Below, in pieces: positions 48,999 to 58,468 of a stretch of 64,000 bases of DNA. The DNA comes from Trileptium ribeirensis (Eukaryota; Nematoda; Enoplea; Enoplida; Thoracostomopsidae). The notes below the pieces were generated by a model. The model ran no database searches. It was not told where the DNA came from and saw only the letters and a program-made list of their open reading frames with translations. The translations under genes and the position numbers were made by a program. Location: NCBI GenBank assembly GCA_030248225.1, contig JASANE010003827.1, positions 18,795-82,794 of the forward strand, in the 5' to 3' direction. Numbering within the stretch: position 1 is the stretch's first letter; each line of letters begins with the position of its first letter.

Positions 48999-50195
48999 TC
49001 AAACTGTAGTCTTTCTTGCCATTATTGCGTAGCGTAGATCCCTTGAGGTGTATGGTCCTGGTACGACGATTCCGCCTGAAGCTCCGCGTGGCGTGGTGGA
49101 TAGCGTGATATCTGCTGGGTAGAAATGTTGTCCCTCGAGTATTCCAACACCTACTGTTGGTACGCCAAACGGGACTTCCTCGCTGGTAGCCACTATTCTT
49201 TCCATCGTGGTCACTGGCACTGTATGTTGTCCGTACTCTACCTGCGTGTCTCGGCTACCAGGTTCTGGTATGTATGAAAAGGCCTCCTGACTAGTAACCT
49301 GCTCTTGTGCTATTGGTGGCCAGGAAGGTTCTATTTCCCTATCCGGGTCGGTTAGTGGAATCCGATTTCTGACCGTCCTTGGATTTTGCGGTTCGTAGTC
49401 GTCTGTTCGATACTCAATATGTTCTACTGCTGCTTGCTCAGCTTCGATTTCAGCGTAGGTTCGACGATAGAAATTAGGGTCGTTAGGATCACCCATTTCT
49501 ATACTTTTCGTATCTGAACTATCACTGACTGCTGTTCTTACGGTGCGGACGGCTACTTCGTCTACCGGCTCTATCTCGGTGACGAAATCTCTGTCAGCGA
49601 TAATACGTTGGGTTGCTTCAGTTAGGCCTCGCTCTAATACGGAAGCATGTACTTGACCTAGCCAATCTCCTACGTTGGGTACTGGATCTAATGCCCTAAA
49701 ACACGGCTTGGTCCTATTAATATGCACGACATGTGTCATGCCCTCTGGATTAGAATGCATTCGTACGCGCATGCATGGCGGGGTGATTCCTAATATTTCG
49801 TATGGTCCACACCATCGAGGCGTGAGCTTCCTAGATGTTCCTGGTGTAGTATCGTGTCGATAAACCCAAACTAATTCTCCGGTGTGATAGCGTGGTTCGC
49901 GAGCTCGTCTATCGTATCTTAGCCGGTTTAATTCTTGAGCGGCTTTCATTGACTGGTAAGCACGTTCCCTGATAGAAGCCATCCAGCGCTGCACGTTGGC
50001 CCTATAGGAGTGTGCCCCTGTGTATCCAGTGGCTGCACTGTGCGTGTCATACTCTCCGGGTAACCTAGGGTAAAAGCCACGCATTAGCAGGAATGGTGGG
50101 TATTTTGTCGCTGTGTGTACCGAAGAATTATAGGCCATTAGGCAAAATGGTAGGGATACATCCCATGAGTGGTGGTCTTCCTGTGGTACACTTAC
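48999..50195 (-). CDS. pol C-terminal part: integrase core end, GPY/F module and long tail
   Basis: It continues the pol frame directly after the UGA at 50198-50196. The first codons (VSVPQEDHHSWDVSLPF, then CLMAYNSSVHTATKYPPF) are the normal end of a gypsy integrase core, followed by a basic helical stretch and the GPY/F-like module (HTGELVWVYRH, RWCGPYEIL, HVVHINRTKPCF). About 220 further residues are acidic and proline-rich and not recognised; there is no clear chromodomain. An internal methionine at 50138 is not evidence of a separate gene. Confidence 0.8.
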   Translation of the reverse strand, partial: VSVPQEDHHSWDVSLPFCLMAYNSSVHTATKYPPFLLMRGFYPRLPGEYDTHSAATGYTGAHSYRANVQRWMASIRERAYQSMKAAQELNRLRYDRRAREPRYHTGELVWVYRHDTTPGTSRKLTPRWCGPYEILGITPPCMRVRMHSNPEGMTHVVHINRTKPCFRALDPVPNVGDWLGQVHASVLERGLTEATQRIIADRDFVTEIEPVDEVAVRTVRTAVSDSSDTKSIEMGDPNDPNFYRRTYAEIEAEQAAVEHIEYRTDDYEPQNPRTVRNRIPLTDPDREIEPSWPPIAQEQVTSQEAFSYIPEPGSRDTQVEYGQHTVPVTTMERIVATSEEVPFGVPTVGVGILEGQHFYPADITLSTTPRGASGGIVVPGPYTSRDLRYAIMARKTTV

Positions 50196-53100
50196 TCATA
50201 ACAAGTATAGTAGTGTCCTATTGAATCTTTCAATTTCGCCGTTTGCCTGGGGGTGGTAAGCTAGACTCATGTGCCGAAATATCTGCATTTCTTGACACAG
50301 TTCTTCAAACATATGTGCAGTAAAAGCACCACCTCTATCAGAATAGAGCTCCCTGGGAGCCCCGTACCTATTGACTACCTCATATAGGAATATATGGGCA
50401 GCTGTATGAGCGTCCTGGTGCCTTATTGGCACTGCTATTGCAAATTTTGTAAACTGGTCTATGAATGCAATAACATAGCGGTTGCCTGCCTGCGACCTAA
50501 CTTGAATATCCAGTATGTCCACAAATACACGGTACATTGGTTGATTTGCCAACGGAACCCTACCCAATCCGGTGGTTATCCGAGAAATTGGGTCCTTCGC
50601 GGACTGGCATAGAGTGCATCGCCTGATCCATTGTTGTACGTGTTCGGACATACCTTTCCAATAGTAGAACTGTTTTAGTTTAGCTATAAGCCGGTCACGG
50701 CCAGGATGTCCTCCATATAAGGTATTATGTTCATGTTTGAGTATTTGTTGTACTAGTGTAATCGGAACACACAATTTGTAATTTATGTCCCCGGGTTGTA
50801 GTGGATGCATATACAATATTTTGGTGTCTGCGGCCAACTCAAAGTAGTGAGCTCGCATTTCTATCCTTAACGTCCCTAGTTCGGCTTTAGGCCGAGTTTT
50901 GTTATAAAGATACCACCAAATTGGACCCAACTCGGGGTCATTTCGTTGGATATATGGTAAGAGTCGCACCAAATTAAAATCTGGGAGGTCCGAAAAGAAT
51001 GGCAAATATATGTTTTCATGAGTGTCCTGTGCGTCCTCAATTCGGACGGTTGGTAATATCTCGGTTTCATAGTGCATCATTAGTTTCATAAGCCTGTCAA
51101 ATTCTTGTTCTGTTGGTAGTGTGGTTGCTCTTAAGCCCATTGTTTCGGATTCGGTGCGAAACGGTCTTTTGGGTCCTCGAGCCTGAGGTCTGCCTTCAGA
51201 ACCCGAGATGGTGGTTGTACGGACCGACATCACTGGAGTTTCTCCTGGATCCATCCTAATCGGGATAGCACTTAGCGTAGCTGCCTGCTGGGTCAGCGTG
51301 GCCGGGGGTACTGTAGTTATTTGCGTGTCGGGGACCAGTTGCGATGGGATTGCTTCGGGGTTGGGTTGGCCTGGAGGAGCTATTGGGCTCCCTGTTAGAG
51401 GGGTTGGCGCGCCAGTCGCGAGCGGTGCTACCGTGCGTACGGGATACGGCAGATGCGATTGATCCCATGCTGCGCAGGTTGTTGGCGGGCGAGGTCCGGT
51501 GGGTCGTCCTCGGCCCATCATAAGGACTTCGTAAGTATCCCCTAGTTCCTCAACTACAGATGGGTCGTACCTAGGATCGCGTGATAGGGCATCTGCGTTG
51601 CCATTTTCCTTACCTGGCCTATATAATATTTCGAACCCTCCAAACTCAAGCAATAGCTCACTTCGCCATTGGGACAAGCGTGAGTTTCTGGGTGGTTTAT
51701 CAAAAAGAGTTTTAAGTGGTTTGTGGTCGGTCTCAACATGGAATTTGTGCCCTACTAAGTAATGCTTGAAATGTAATGCGGCCCACCTAATAGCGAGAGC
51801 TTCAGTTTCTATTGCGGGATACCTGCGTTGATAATCGAGGAGGGCCTTGCTAGCGTATGCAATGGGTTTTATTCCTTGTTTAGTTTTCTGGGATAATACT
51901 GCACCCATAGCATATCCGGAAGCGTCCGTTTGCAGGATAAACGGTTGCGTAAAATCAGGGTGGATTAGGACTGGTTCATCTAGCAATGCTTGCTTCAATT
52001 TCTTGAACGCTCCCTCGCACCTGAGGGTCCATTTGAATTCTGTGTCCTTACGTTTTAGTTCGTTTAACGGTTCGCAGATGTCCGAATAATTTTGGATAAA
52101 TTTGTGGTAATAACCTACAAGTCCTAAGAAACTTTGGAGTTGCTTCAACGTCTCTGGACGTTTAAATTCTTCTATGGCTATTGCCTTTTCTGGGTCTGGT
52201 TTGACGCCTTCGGTACTGATTATATGTCCTAAATATTTGAGGCTGCCTCGTCCGAAGTGACATTTTGAGGGTTTGAGTTTTAAATTTGCCTTGCGAAAAC
52301 GATCGAAAACCCGAATCAGGTCTGCCAGATGGGCCTCGAATGATGGTGAGAAAACTAGGATGTCATCGATGTATATTAGGCATTTTTCCCACTCAAGTCC
52401 CTTCAAAATCATTGACATGCAACGCTGAAAGGCTCTGGGGGATGAATTTAGACCGAACGGCAGGACGTTATACTCATACTGTCCGTGTACCGTCACAAAA
52501 GAGGTTTTATCTTTAGTTTCGGGGTCTAATTCTAACTGCCAAAATCCTTTATTTAGGTCCAAACTGGACATTAATTTCGTATTTCTGAGACATCCTAGTA
52601 TATCATCTATGCGTGGCAGTGGGTACGCGTCTTGTTCTGCTACTGTGTTGACCTTCCGAAAGTCGACACAGAGTCGGAGAGAGCCATCGCTCTTTGTTAC
52701 ATAGACTATTGGTGATCCCCAAGGTGAGCTCGATGGAGCTATGAGGCCTGCGTCTAGCATGCTATTCAGTTCCTCCCTAAGAGGTTCGCGTAAGGAGTGC
52801 GCCAGCCTATACGGTGCTTGTTTGATTGGCTTTGCACCCCCTGTTTCTATGCGATGTCGATGTTCAGTGTATCGTCCAAGGTCAAAGTCATGCGTGCTGA
52901 ATACGTCCGCATTTTCAGCAATTGCGGTTTTCAGTTGTTTTAGTTCGAAAGGCGATAATAGGGTCTTGTCGAAATCTATTTTGCTCAATACTGTTTGAGC
53001 CCGTTCGTGATAAATGGAGCGCTTGCCTGCCTCAATGTATTCAATAATCCTCTCAGGGTGGGTAGTGATGTGGTTTAGCTGTTTGGCCTCTTTATGTTCC

Positions 53101-53705
53101 TCGTATCGTATCAAGATTTGGTTCGTGTCTTTAAGAAACTGTATTGTTGGAAAAAAAATAACAATAAAAAAAAAAAAACAAAAAAAACACCACAAAAAAA
53201 AAAAAAACCCAAAAAAAAAACAAACCAAAAAAACCAAAAAAAGAAAAAAAAAAAAAAAAAAAAATGGCTCTTCACAGAAATGAACGTTCGCTTCGCAATA
53301 TTCGCGCATTAGAGCCATATAATAGCTTGTATCTAGCACACCCTGATATGTGCTCCTTAGTTCTCGCTCCAACTCTTGAATTTTACGCTGTAGATCCGGC
53401 ATGGTAGTACAATTCGGGTTGGGACAACAGTTTCCCAGGCATGGCTTACCTCTGGGGGTGTATACACACCACGCCATACCGGTTGCTTGCCTGCTCGGTT
53501 GTAACCCATCTAAGGACAATCGCAAAACGATCGGTAGAAAAGTGGATCGCGCGGCGGTTATTACCAGACCCTGGGGTTCGATCAAGGTGCCTACTTGTTG
53601 GTTAACCATGGCTCCCAAACGTGCTACTTGGTCCGAAAATGGCGTGGCGATTGCCTGAGTTTGACCCATTTGTTGAACGATAAGCAGGAAAATAACTAGT
53701 CCCAC
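50196..53705 (-). CDS. Envelope-like N-terminal segment fused in frame to RT, RNase H and integrase
   Basis: It starts at GTG; the frame is open upstream to the UGA at 53727, so it may be entered by readthrough. Residues 1-20 are a hydrophobic signal or membrane segment. Residues 21-147 contain a Cys cluster (CLGNCCPNPNC) and a coiled coil, envelope-like in style only. Residues 148-188 are a poly-Phe artefact of the A-rich tract. From about 190: pre-RT, RT (LRLCVDFRKVN at 344, LPFGLNSSPRAF at 416, YIDD at 446), RNase H (LQTDASGYAMGAV at 591, TDHKPL at 659), a Pro/Thr-rich linker of over 200 residues, the integrase HHCC finger near 1000-1045 and the D,D,E core (FVDILD, YSDRGGAF, GEIERFNR). It ends at UGA in the integrase core. 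No protease precedes RT. Confidence 0.85.
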   Translation of the reverse strand: MGLVIFLLIVQQMGQTQAIATPFSDQVARLGAMVNQQVGTLIEPQGLVITAARSTFLPIVLRLSLDGLQPSRQATGMAWCVYTPRGKPCLGNCCPNPNCTTMPDLQRKIQELERELRSTYQGVLDTSYYMALMREYCEANVHFCEEPFFFFFFFLFLVFLVCFFFGFFFFLWCFFCFFFFIVIFFPTIQFLKDTNQILIRYEEHKEAKQLNHITTHPERIIEYIEAGKRSIYHERAQTVLSKIDFDKTLLSPFELKQLKTAIAENADVFSTHDFDLGRYTEHRHRIETGGAKPIKQAPYRLAHSLREPLREELNSMLDAGLIAPSSSPWGSPIVYVTKSDGSLRLCVDFRKVNTVAEQDAYPLPRIDDILGCLRNTKLMSSLDLNKGFWQLELDPETKDKTSFVTVHGQYEYNVLPFGLNSSPRAFQRCMSMILKGLEWEKCLIYIDDILVFSPSFEAHLADLIRVFDRFRKANLKLKPSKCHFGRGSLKYLGHIISTEGVKPDPEKAIAIEEFKRPETLKQLQSFLGLVGYYHKFIQNYSDICEPLNELKRKDTEFKWTLRCEGAFKKLKQALLDEPVLIHPDFTQPFILQTDASGYAMGAVLSQKTKQGIKPIAYASKALLDYQRRYPAIETEALAIRWAALHFKHYLVGHKFHVETDHKPLKTLFDKPPRNSRLSQWRSELLLEFGGFEILYRPGKENGNADALSRDPRYDPSVVEELGDTYEVLMMGRGRPTGPRPPTTCAAWDQSHLPYPVRTVAPLATGAPTPLTGSPIAPPGQPNPEAIPSQLVPDTQITTVPPATLTQQAATLSAIPIRMDPGETPVMSVRTTTISGSEGRPQARGPKRPFRTESETMGLRATTLPTEQEFDRLMKLMMHYETEILPTVRIEDAQDTHENIYLPFFSDLPDFNLVRLLPYIQRNDPELGPIWWYLYNKTRPKAELGTLRIEMRAHYFELAADTKILYMHPLQPGDINYKLCVPITLVQQILKHEHNTLYGGHPGRDRLIAKLKQFYYWKGMSEHVQQWIRRCTLCQSAKDPISRITTGLGRVPLANQPMYRVFVDILDIQVRSQAGNRYVIAFIDQFTKFAIAVPIRHQDAHTAAHIFLYEVVNRYGAPRELYSDRGGAFTAHMFEELCQEMQIFRHMSLAYHPQANGEIERFNRTLLYLL
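53143..53266. repeat. A-rich low-complexity tract inside the pol frame
   Basis: About 120 bases of almost only A with scattered C and two G on the plus strand. It contains no T beyond its first 25 bases, so stops cannot occur on the minus strand and the frame stays open by composition. The sequence to its right (coiled coil) and left (pre-RT) belong to different protein classes. Confidence 0.95.
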
Positions 53706-53726
53706 AAATTTAACCCCTCGGCTCCA

Positions 53727-55628
53727 TCATTCTGTAGCTGCTACATATCGTTGGCTTAGTTGATTTGAGTGGGGCTGTACCGACCTGGTCAGTATTGTTC
53801 GACCACCCTCAGCTGCGTCCACGTACGGCTCGTTTCCGAGATCGTCGTTGTCCGAAAGTGAGTCGAGGTCGGAAACCACGTCGTCTGAGTCGAGCGTCAC
53901 GATAGCGGGTATGTTAAATTCGTCCTCGCTCATATCACTGGGCGCTGCGCTCAACTCGCTCTCGAGCTCCTCCTCGTCAATGAATGTTATGTCTGCGTCC
54001 GGGTTGACAATCGAGCCTGCGTCCATGTCGTCGTTCGGGTCAATTTGCCAAATGTTTTGCGCGAGTTGGCGCAACCATAATAGTCTCAGGTATAGCAGTT
54101 CTTCGCGTTTCTGCACGCTGTCTACTTGCTTAAAAATAGCATTCGCTATGACTGCATATACGATGTGGTCAATTGACAGCACCGGTGCAATGGGACCGGA
54201 TTCGCCATATTCCGTAACGAGGTAGTCTAGCAAATACGGTGCGTTGGTCACAGTTTCTAACCATTCCAAATTAGCTTCCCTGTATGCGGTCAACTCAGGA
54301 GCTGTGTGCAACCCATATGTACGACTTGGCTGGATGGTGATAGTTCCATTGCGTCGAACTATGCCGTATTCGGCAGACAAATTTCCTGTATAGTCCCACT
54401 CGCCATGATACGTGACAAAAGTACAACCACGGGTGGGCATAAAATTGGCGTTATGTTGTCCCTCGCACGCCTGGCATGTTTGAAGGATAGGAATTTGAGA
54501 GCGGTATAGTTCAGTAATGGCCTCGGTAATGCTCATTGAGTTTAACACCCGGGCTACTAATTCCAATAAGCCTTCGAGGTGTCTCACCATGCTACTGCTG
54601 ACATGGATCCCGGCCATAGTGTGCAGGAACGGAGATGCGAACCCTAACAGCCCGGACACAACGGCAGCGTCCCGCCGTCGCTCCAGTGGGGCCGTTCCAG
54701 CCGCTCGGGCCAGGAGCAACTGGTGAGCATGGCATATCCGCTCCGACACCGCTATCACACTTCGATAAAACAAGGCTCTAGCGAGTACCTGTTCTCTTCC
54801 TGGGCGTAGGCGAGGGGGTATGAATGAATAGCGAGGCACCTTCCCCGGTCCCAAGGTTATTATCGTAGGTGCGAATTCGGAGTCCGGTCCCAATAGTGTT
54901 AATCGTTCTTCGTTGGGCAATCCCTGCAGAGTTAAAGGCTCTACCTTTTCTTCAGTAGAGCTCTTGGAAAATATCTTTCTCAGCGCGAGATCAAGATTGT
55001 GTTGTGTATTAGTTGGCGTGATTAGTGGATGCGTGGCCTGTTCAGGTGGTTCTATCGGACCGTCATTAAGCTCTGTGGTGGGGTTTGCGTCCATGAGGTT
55101 CCAAAGCGGCATAATCCGCAATGATCTAGGTGTAGCCAGTGCTTGCTCAATTATGTCCATCAGGTTGACCGGCAGTCCGGTCCTCCCATATCCGATTTCG
55201 TTCACTACTTCTCTGCTTGGGTAACAGGTAACTATCTCTGGTTGTGTTGCTGATTGTTCCACAATTCGGTTACTTCCTTGGGCGTTTATGTCCAATTCGG
55301 GTACCATAGGTTCCACAATCATAATATTCGAGCTTAGGCTAGCAGTTATTGGTTTCCTTAGGTCGATATTAGGTTCCACTTGTTCCTTCGGTTCCAATGT
55401 CTTACTCTCACCGTTCAAGATTAGGCTCATTGTTGCTCGACTATCATGATCATCCACGAGAGAAATATCCTCGGCACTCGGCTCAATTTTGTCTCCATGT
55501 GGCTCGGAACCCGTTTCACTCACAAGCGGCACAGCTTCTCCTCCCGGTTCTACACACACGCTGGAGGCATCGGTTCCGGCCGACTCACATTCGAACGCAC
55601 ACATGTTCACCTGCCGGTTGGATACCAC
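53727..55628 (-). CDS. Retroelement ORF of unknown function (about 633 codons)
   Basis: The frame opens after a stop near 55665; the first ATG is at about 55604 (MCAFEC). The first 200 residues are acidic and repetitive. The middle has an Arg-rich motif (LERRRDAAVVSGLLGF) followed by a hydrophobic stretch, which could be a protease cleavage site plus fusion-peptide-like segment, and a CQAC pair. The C-terminal 100 residues are strongly acidic. It ends in UGA in the same frame as the following pol ORF, with 21 bases between the stop and the next start. I do not recognise the family; an envelope precursor is one possibility, a structural accessory protein another. Confidence 0.6.
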   Translation of the reverse strand: MVSNRQVNMCAFECESAGTDASSVCVEPGGEAVPLVSETGSEPHGDKIEPSAEDISLVDDHDSRATMSLILNGESKTLEPKEQVEPNIDLRKPITASLSSNIMIVEPMVPELDINAQGSNRIVEQSATQPEIVTCYPSREVVNEIGYGRTGLPVNLMDIIEQALATPRSLRIMPLWNLMDANPTTELNDGPIEPPEQATHPLITPTNTQHNLDLALRKIFSKSSTEEKVEPLTLQGLPNEERLTLLGPDSEFAPTIITLGPGKVPRYSFIPPRLRPGREQVLARALFYRSVIAVSERICHAHQLLLARAAGTAPLERRRDAAVVSGLLGFASPFLHTMAGIHVSSSMVRHLEGLLELVARVLNSMSITEAITELYRSQIPILQTCQACEGQHNANFMPTRGCTFVTYHGEWDYTGNLSAEYGIVRRNGTITIQPSRTYGLHTAPELTAYREANLEWLETVTNAPYLLDYLVTEYGESGPIAPVLSIDHIVYAVIANAIFKQVDSVQKREELLYLRLLWLRQLAQNIWQIDPNDDMDAGSIVNPDADITFIDEEELESELSAAPSDMSEDEFNIPAIVTLDSDDVVSDLDSLSDNDDLGNEPYVDAAEGGRTILTRSVQPHSNQLSQRYVAATE

Positions 55629-55833
55629 GACAGACTCAAACCGCAGTCTCTGATCTGGTCAGATCCCACGGCCCCTACACTTAGGGATCGGGCTCTACGC
55701 GAGTTTGATCCTACATATAAATTACAATTTTGAACGGAGCTAGGGCAATCAGGACAGCTCACTTCCCAACGCCTCCCTTGCACCTGGCCAGTGTCCACGA
55801 GCGGTCTTCCCCGGCCTCTAAAGATACTAGGGT
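55629..55833. repeat. Spacer with 123-bp direct repeat (55783-55815 and 55906-55938)
   Basis: The phrase 'gccagtgtccacgagcggtcttccccgg' and the sequence around it ('ttttgaacgg.g.taggacaatc') occur twice, 123 bp apart; the second copy falls inside the adjacent short ORF. In one frame they read RPLVDTGQV, which looks like a protease start but is not followed by protease sequence. Confidence 0.7.
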
Positions 55834-56601
55834 TCACATACGCTTTCGAATTTTGAACGGGGTTAGGACAATCGGACTGACCCGTTTTCGAAGGTCTCCA
55901 TCGCACCTGACCAGTGTCCACGAGCGGTCTTCCCCGGTCGGTTGAAACGCTACAGGGGCCTCACACGGCCGCCCTAAGTTGGTGGGAGCCAGTTTAGTAT
56001 CGGATGCATCCACTCGGTTCCTTGGTTCATTTAGTTCCCTTGGTTCTCGGTTCCCTTCCGCTAGGTTGCTCGGTATTCCATTCCATCCATTAAGTTCCGC
56101 TAGGTTCTCGGTATCCGCAAGTCCATTAGGTTCCATTGAGTTAGCTAGTTCCTCCGCAGATTCTTCTGGTTCAGCTTCACATACATAATTTTGAATAAGA
56201 CTATAGAAAGTCGCTTCCCCAGGTTGTTCCGTGCCGGCGTTAGAGCCATTACCAGACACGCGACCCCTATTAATCGGCCCCCGAAGTCCGAACGGCGTCT
56301 CTCTAGGTTCCATTCCATTAGGTTCATTAGGTTCTCCATCCGCTAGGTTCTTAGGTTCCATCCGATGTGCAGCCGCCTGAGATGGGTTACACGTGCCAGC
56401 GTTTGGGTCATTGCTAGACACGGATGCCCTATTAATCGGCCCCCGAAGTCCGAACGGCCACCTCCCATATTTCTCACTCGGCACATCAGGATCATTAGGT
56501 TCCTTTGGTTCCATTAGGTTCTCGGTTCCTCCTCCCCTCACCACTCCTCTCGGTATCTCGGTTTCCATCACTTCGCGCTGACTCCATTTTGGGATATACA
56601 T
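55834..56601 (-). CDS. Low-complexity ORF overlapping the end of gag (255 codons)
   Basis: It starts at ATG 56601 and overlaps gag by 107 bases in the +1 frame, the position where gypsy elements often place a frameshifted pro-pol ORF. The product is made of Met-Glu-Pro-Asn-rich repeats, and FGLRGPINR occurs twice, matching a DNA repeat (aatcggcccccgaagtccgaacggc at 56272 and 56436). No protease motif. It may be coding by virtue of the repeat alone. Confidence 0.4.
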   Translation of the reverse strand: MYIPKWSQREVMETEIPRGVVRGGGTENLMEPKEPNDPDVPSEKYGRWPFGLRGPINRASVSSNDPNAGTCNPSQAAAHRMEPKNLADGEPNEPNGMEPRETPFGLRGPINRGRVSGNGSNAGTEQPGEATFYSLIQNYVCEAEPEESAEELANSMEPNGLADTENLAELNGWNGIPSNLAEGNREPRELNEPRNRVDASDTKLAPTNLGRPCEAPVAFQPTGEDRSWTLVRCDGDLRKRVSPIVLTPFKIRKRM

Positions 56602-58468
56602 ATAAATCGGTCGGCCGACCTTTACTCACAGGGTCACGAGTCACACCCTGTGCACCAAGGGTCGGAGACAGTGAAACCGAGCGCCGTTCAGTTTTATAAT
56701 TTGCTTGTTGCTTATCACGCCCTACTTCTACTACGTTAGTCAGTTCGCTGTCAATTGCGTTGTACTCTCCATTGTCGCCCCACGACCTGGTCGCTTGCGG
56801 CAATACTCCTGCTGGTGTTCGGTTCGTTTGCAACAAATTCAGTTGATATGGTGTTGGTTCGGGTTCAAATTCGCACTGGCATTCGTTTTCCACTTCACTA
56901 TTTGGGTCTTCATGTGCGTATCTTGCGCTGTCTCTAGTGATCATTGCGTTAATTTGTGCCGATCGGGCACTCAAACCTGCTCCCGCGCGTTCCTCTAAGG
57001 TTGACATTTCGTGTCGCATGACATCTAAACGATGCGCGAGCTCAGGGTCAGCTGCTCGAGTTACTGACATAACTCCTGCGTTGCGGCGGCCAGATTGGTC
57101 ATTTTGACTTAAGGGCGCCGGTGAAGGCCTGGCTCGAGGGGCTGCCCCTGCTTGATTAGCGTTGTTCCAGCCGTTACTAGGTGTACGCGGGCGGAATGGT
57201 GCTGCTTCAGCTGACAATTGTTGTGGTGGGCCTGTATAACGCGAGCTAGGTGGGTTATTATAGTTGTTGTGCCAATTGCTAGGTCCGTTAGTATCGCGGC
57301 CACGCGATCGGTTGTAATATTCAGTCCGGCCGTAGTTTCCATATGTGTTCGGAGCAGGTTCAGGGCGGTAATATCCTTGCTGCCCGTAACCTACAGGTCC
57401 TCGCTGATGGTTCCATTCATCGCGTCGCGAGGATCGGCCTGCTCCTCGGTATTCAATTACTCGGTATCGGGGGCGGTTGCTGTACTGCGGGGTTGCGCTA
57501 GGATAACCGTGATTGGGTGCGGGCGCATTCTGCATGTAGCCTGGGGCTGCGCGTGTTGACAAGCGAGTGTATTCATTTAGGAGTGGGTCGTACACGTCAG
57601 TTCGGTAGTACGGGCATTCCCGTGCGAAATGTCCTACGAAACCGCATCGAAAGCACTGGTTGCCTATAGGTGCTGCTGCAATAGCGTTCGCGCCGGCTGC
57701 CGGGGTCACACTATTCTGCATCATTGCGTTCAGTTGGTGCTGTTCAGTGCGTTTGTCTAGCAGATCAATAAGCCGAGCGATCGTGGCGTCGCTACTGGCT
57801 GCAGTGCGCTTATCCTCATCTAAAGCTTCGCGGATTTGATCTACTAGTTGGGTATTCTCATCTCGCGGTGACATGCAGTTCACCGTTTTGGACCGGCTGC
57901 TCTTGCGAACCGGTATTCCTATTACCTCCTTCTGTGAAGCTAGGATAGCGTCCTCCTTATATTTAAGCTTGTCCATCATATGCTTAAAAGACGGGTATGT
58001 CTTTCCTATCACGCCAGATTTAAGTTCCCGTCGCAGTCCTTGTCGGAGGAATTTCTGTAATAATGCGTCGCGTTGTTCACCCTCGACTTCCGGGAACGCT
58101 TTGTCCACTAGGTTCTGCAAGTCAAGTCCGTACAGGGCAACTGATTCACGTTCCCCTTGCACCCGCATGCGTAGCGTTATTAATGCGTCCTCGTCGCGCT
58201 GCGATGATGAATACATGAAACCCATATTATAGCAAAGGGCTTCATAGGTTTGCTTTTGACAGTCGGGAAAGCTTTCATATATTTTAAGGGCTTCCCCTTT
58301 TAGTACGGTTGGAAAACAAATCAGTTTCTGGTCCAGTGTCCATCCGTTTGCGTCAGTCAAGTTGTCGTATGTAGCCAACCAGGCTTCAAAGTCCTGTCCG
58401 TCGGCTCCTGTAAATGGTGGGATGTCCCGTACTTGAATGATGGGACCCGTCGTTGTTCGTTGCGTCAA
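56495..58468 (-). CDS. gag: Gag polyprotein (nucleocapsid with zinc knuckle)
   Basis: Gag builds the particle and packages the RNA. Residues 10-200 form a retrotransposon-gag capsid-like helical domain (FEAWLATYDNL, then ALITLRMRVQGERESV and FLRQGLRREL). A CX2CX4HX4C zinc knuckle lies at about residue 270 (CFRCGFVGHFAREC). After it comes a long Pro/Asn/Tyr/Arg-rich tail. The annotated start is TTG and the first in-frame ATG is near residue 80, so the true start is probably the ATG at 58617 (MSVPASANRTP), which lies in a different frame and reaches a stop; a single indel between about 58500 and 58580 would explain this. Confidence 0.88.
   Translation of the reverse strand: MTQRTTTGPIIQVRDIPPFTGADGQDFEAWLATYDNLTDANGWTLDQKLICFPTVLKGEALKIYESFPDCQKQTYEALCYNMGFMYSSSQRDEDALITLRMRVQGERESVALYGLDLQNLVDKAFPEVEGEQRDALLQKFLRQGLRRELKSGVIGKTYPSFKHMMDKLKYKEDAILASQKEVIGIPVRKSSRSKTVNCMSPRDENTQLVDQIREALDEDKRTAASSDATIARLIDLLDKRTEQHQLNAMMQNSVTPAAGANAIAAAPIGNQCFRCGFVGHFARECPYYRTDVYDPLLNEYTRLSTRAAPGYMQNAPAPNHGYPSATPQYSNRPRYRVIEYRGAGRSSRRDEWNHQRGPVGYGQQGYYRPEPAPNTYGNYGRTEYYNRSRGRDTNGPSNWHNNYNNPPSSRYTGPPQQLSAEAAPFRPRTPSNGWNNANQAGAAPRARPSPAPLSQNDQSGRRNAGVMSVTRAADPELAHRLDVMRHEMSTLEERAGAGLSARSAQINAMITRDSARYAHEDPNSEVENECQCEFEPEPTPYQLNLLQTNRTPAGVLPQATRSWGDNGEYNAIDSELTNVVEVGRDKQQANYKTERRSVSLSPTLGAQGVTRDPVSKGRPTDLYVYPKMESARSDGNRDTERSGEGRRNREPNGTKGT

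Noticed and set aside
53014..53312. Lysine-rich plus-strand ORFs
   Set aside because: They are translations of the A-rich tract on the antisense strand of pol.
55607..55921. RPLVDTGQV as a retroviral-type protease active site
   Set aside because: It occurs twice as part of a DNA repeat and is not followed by flap or second protease motifs.
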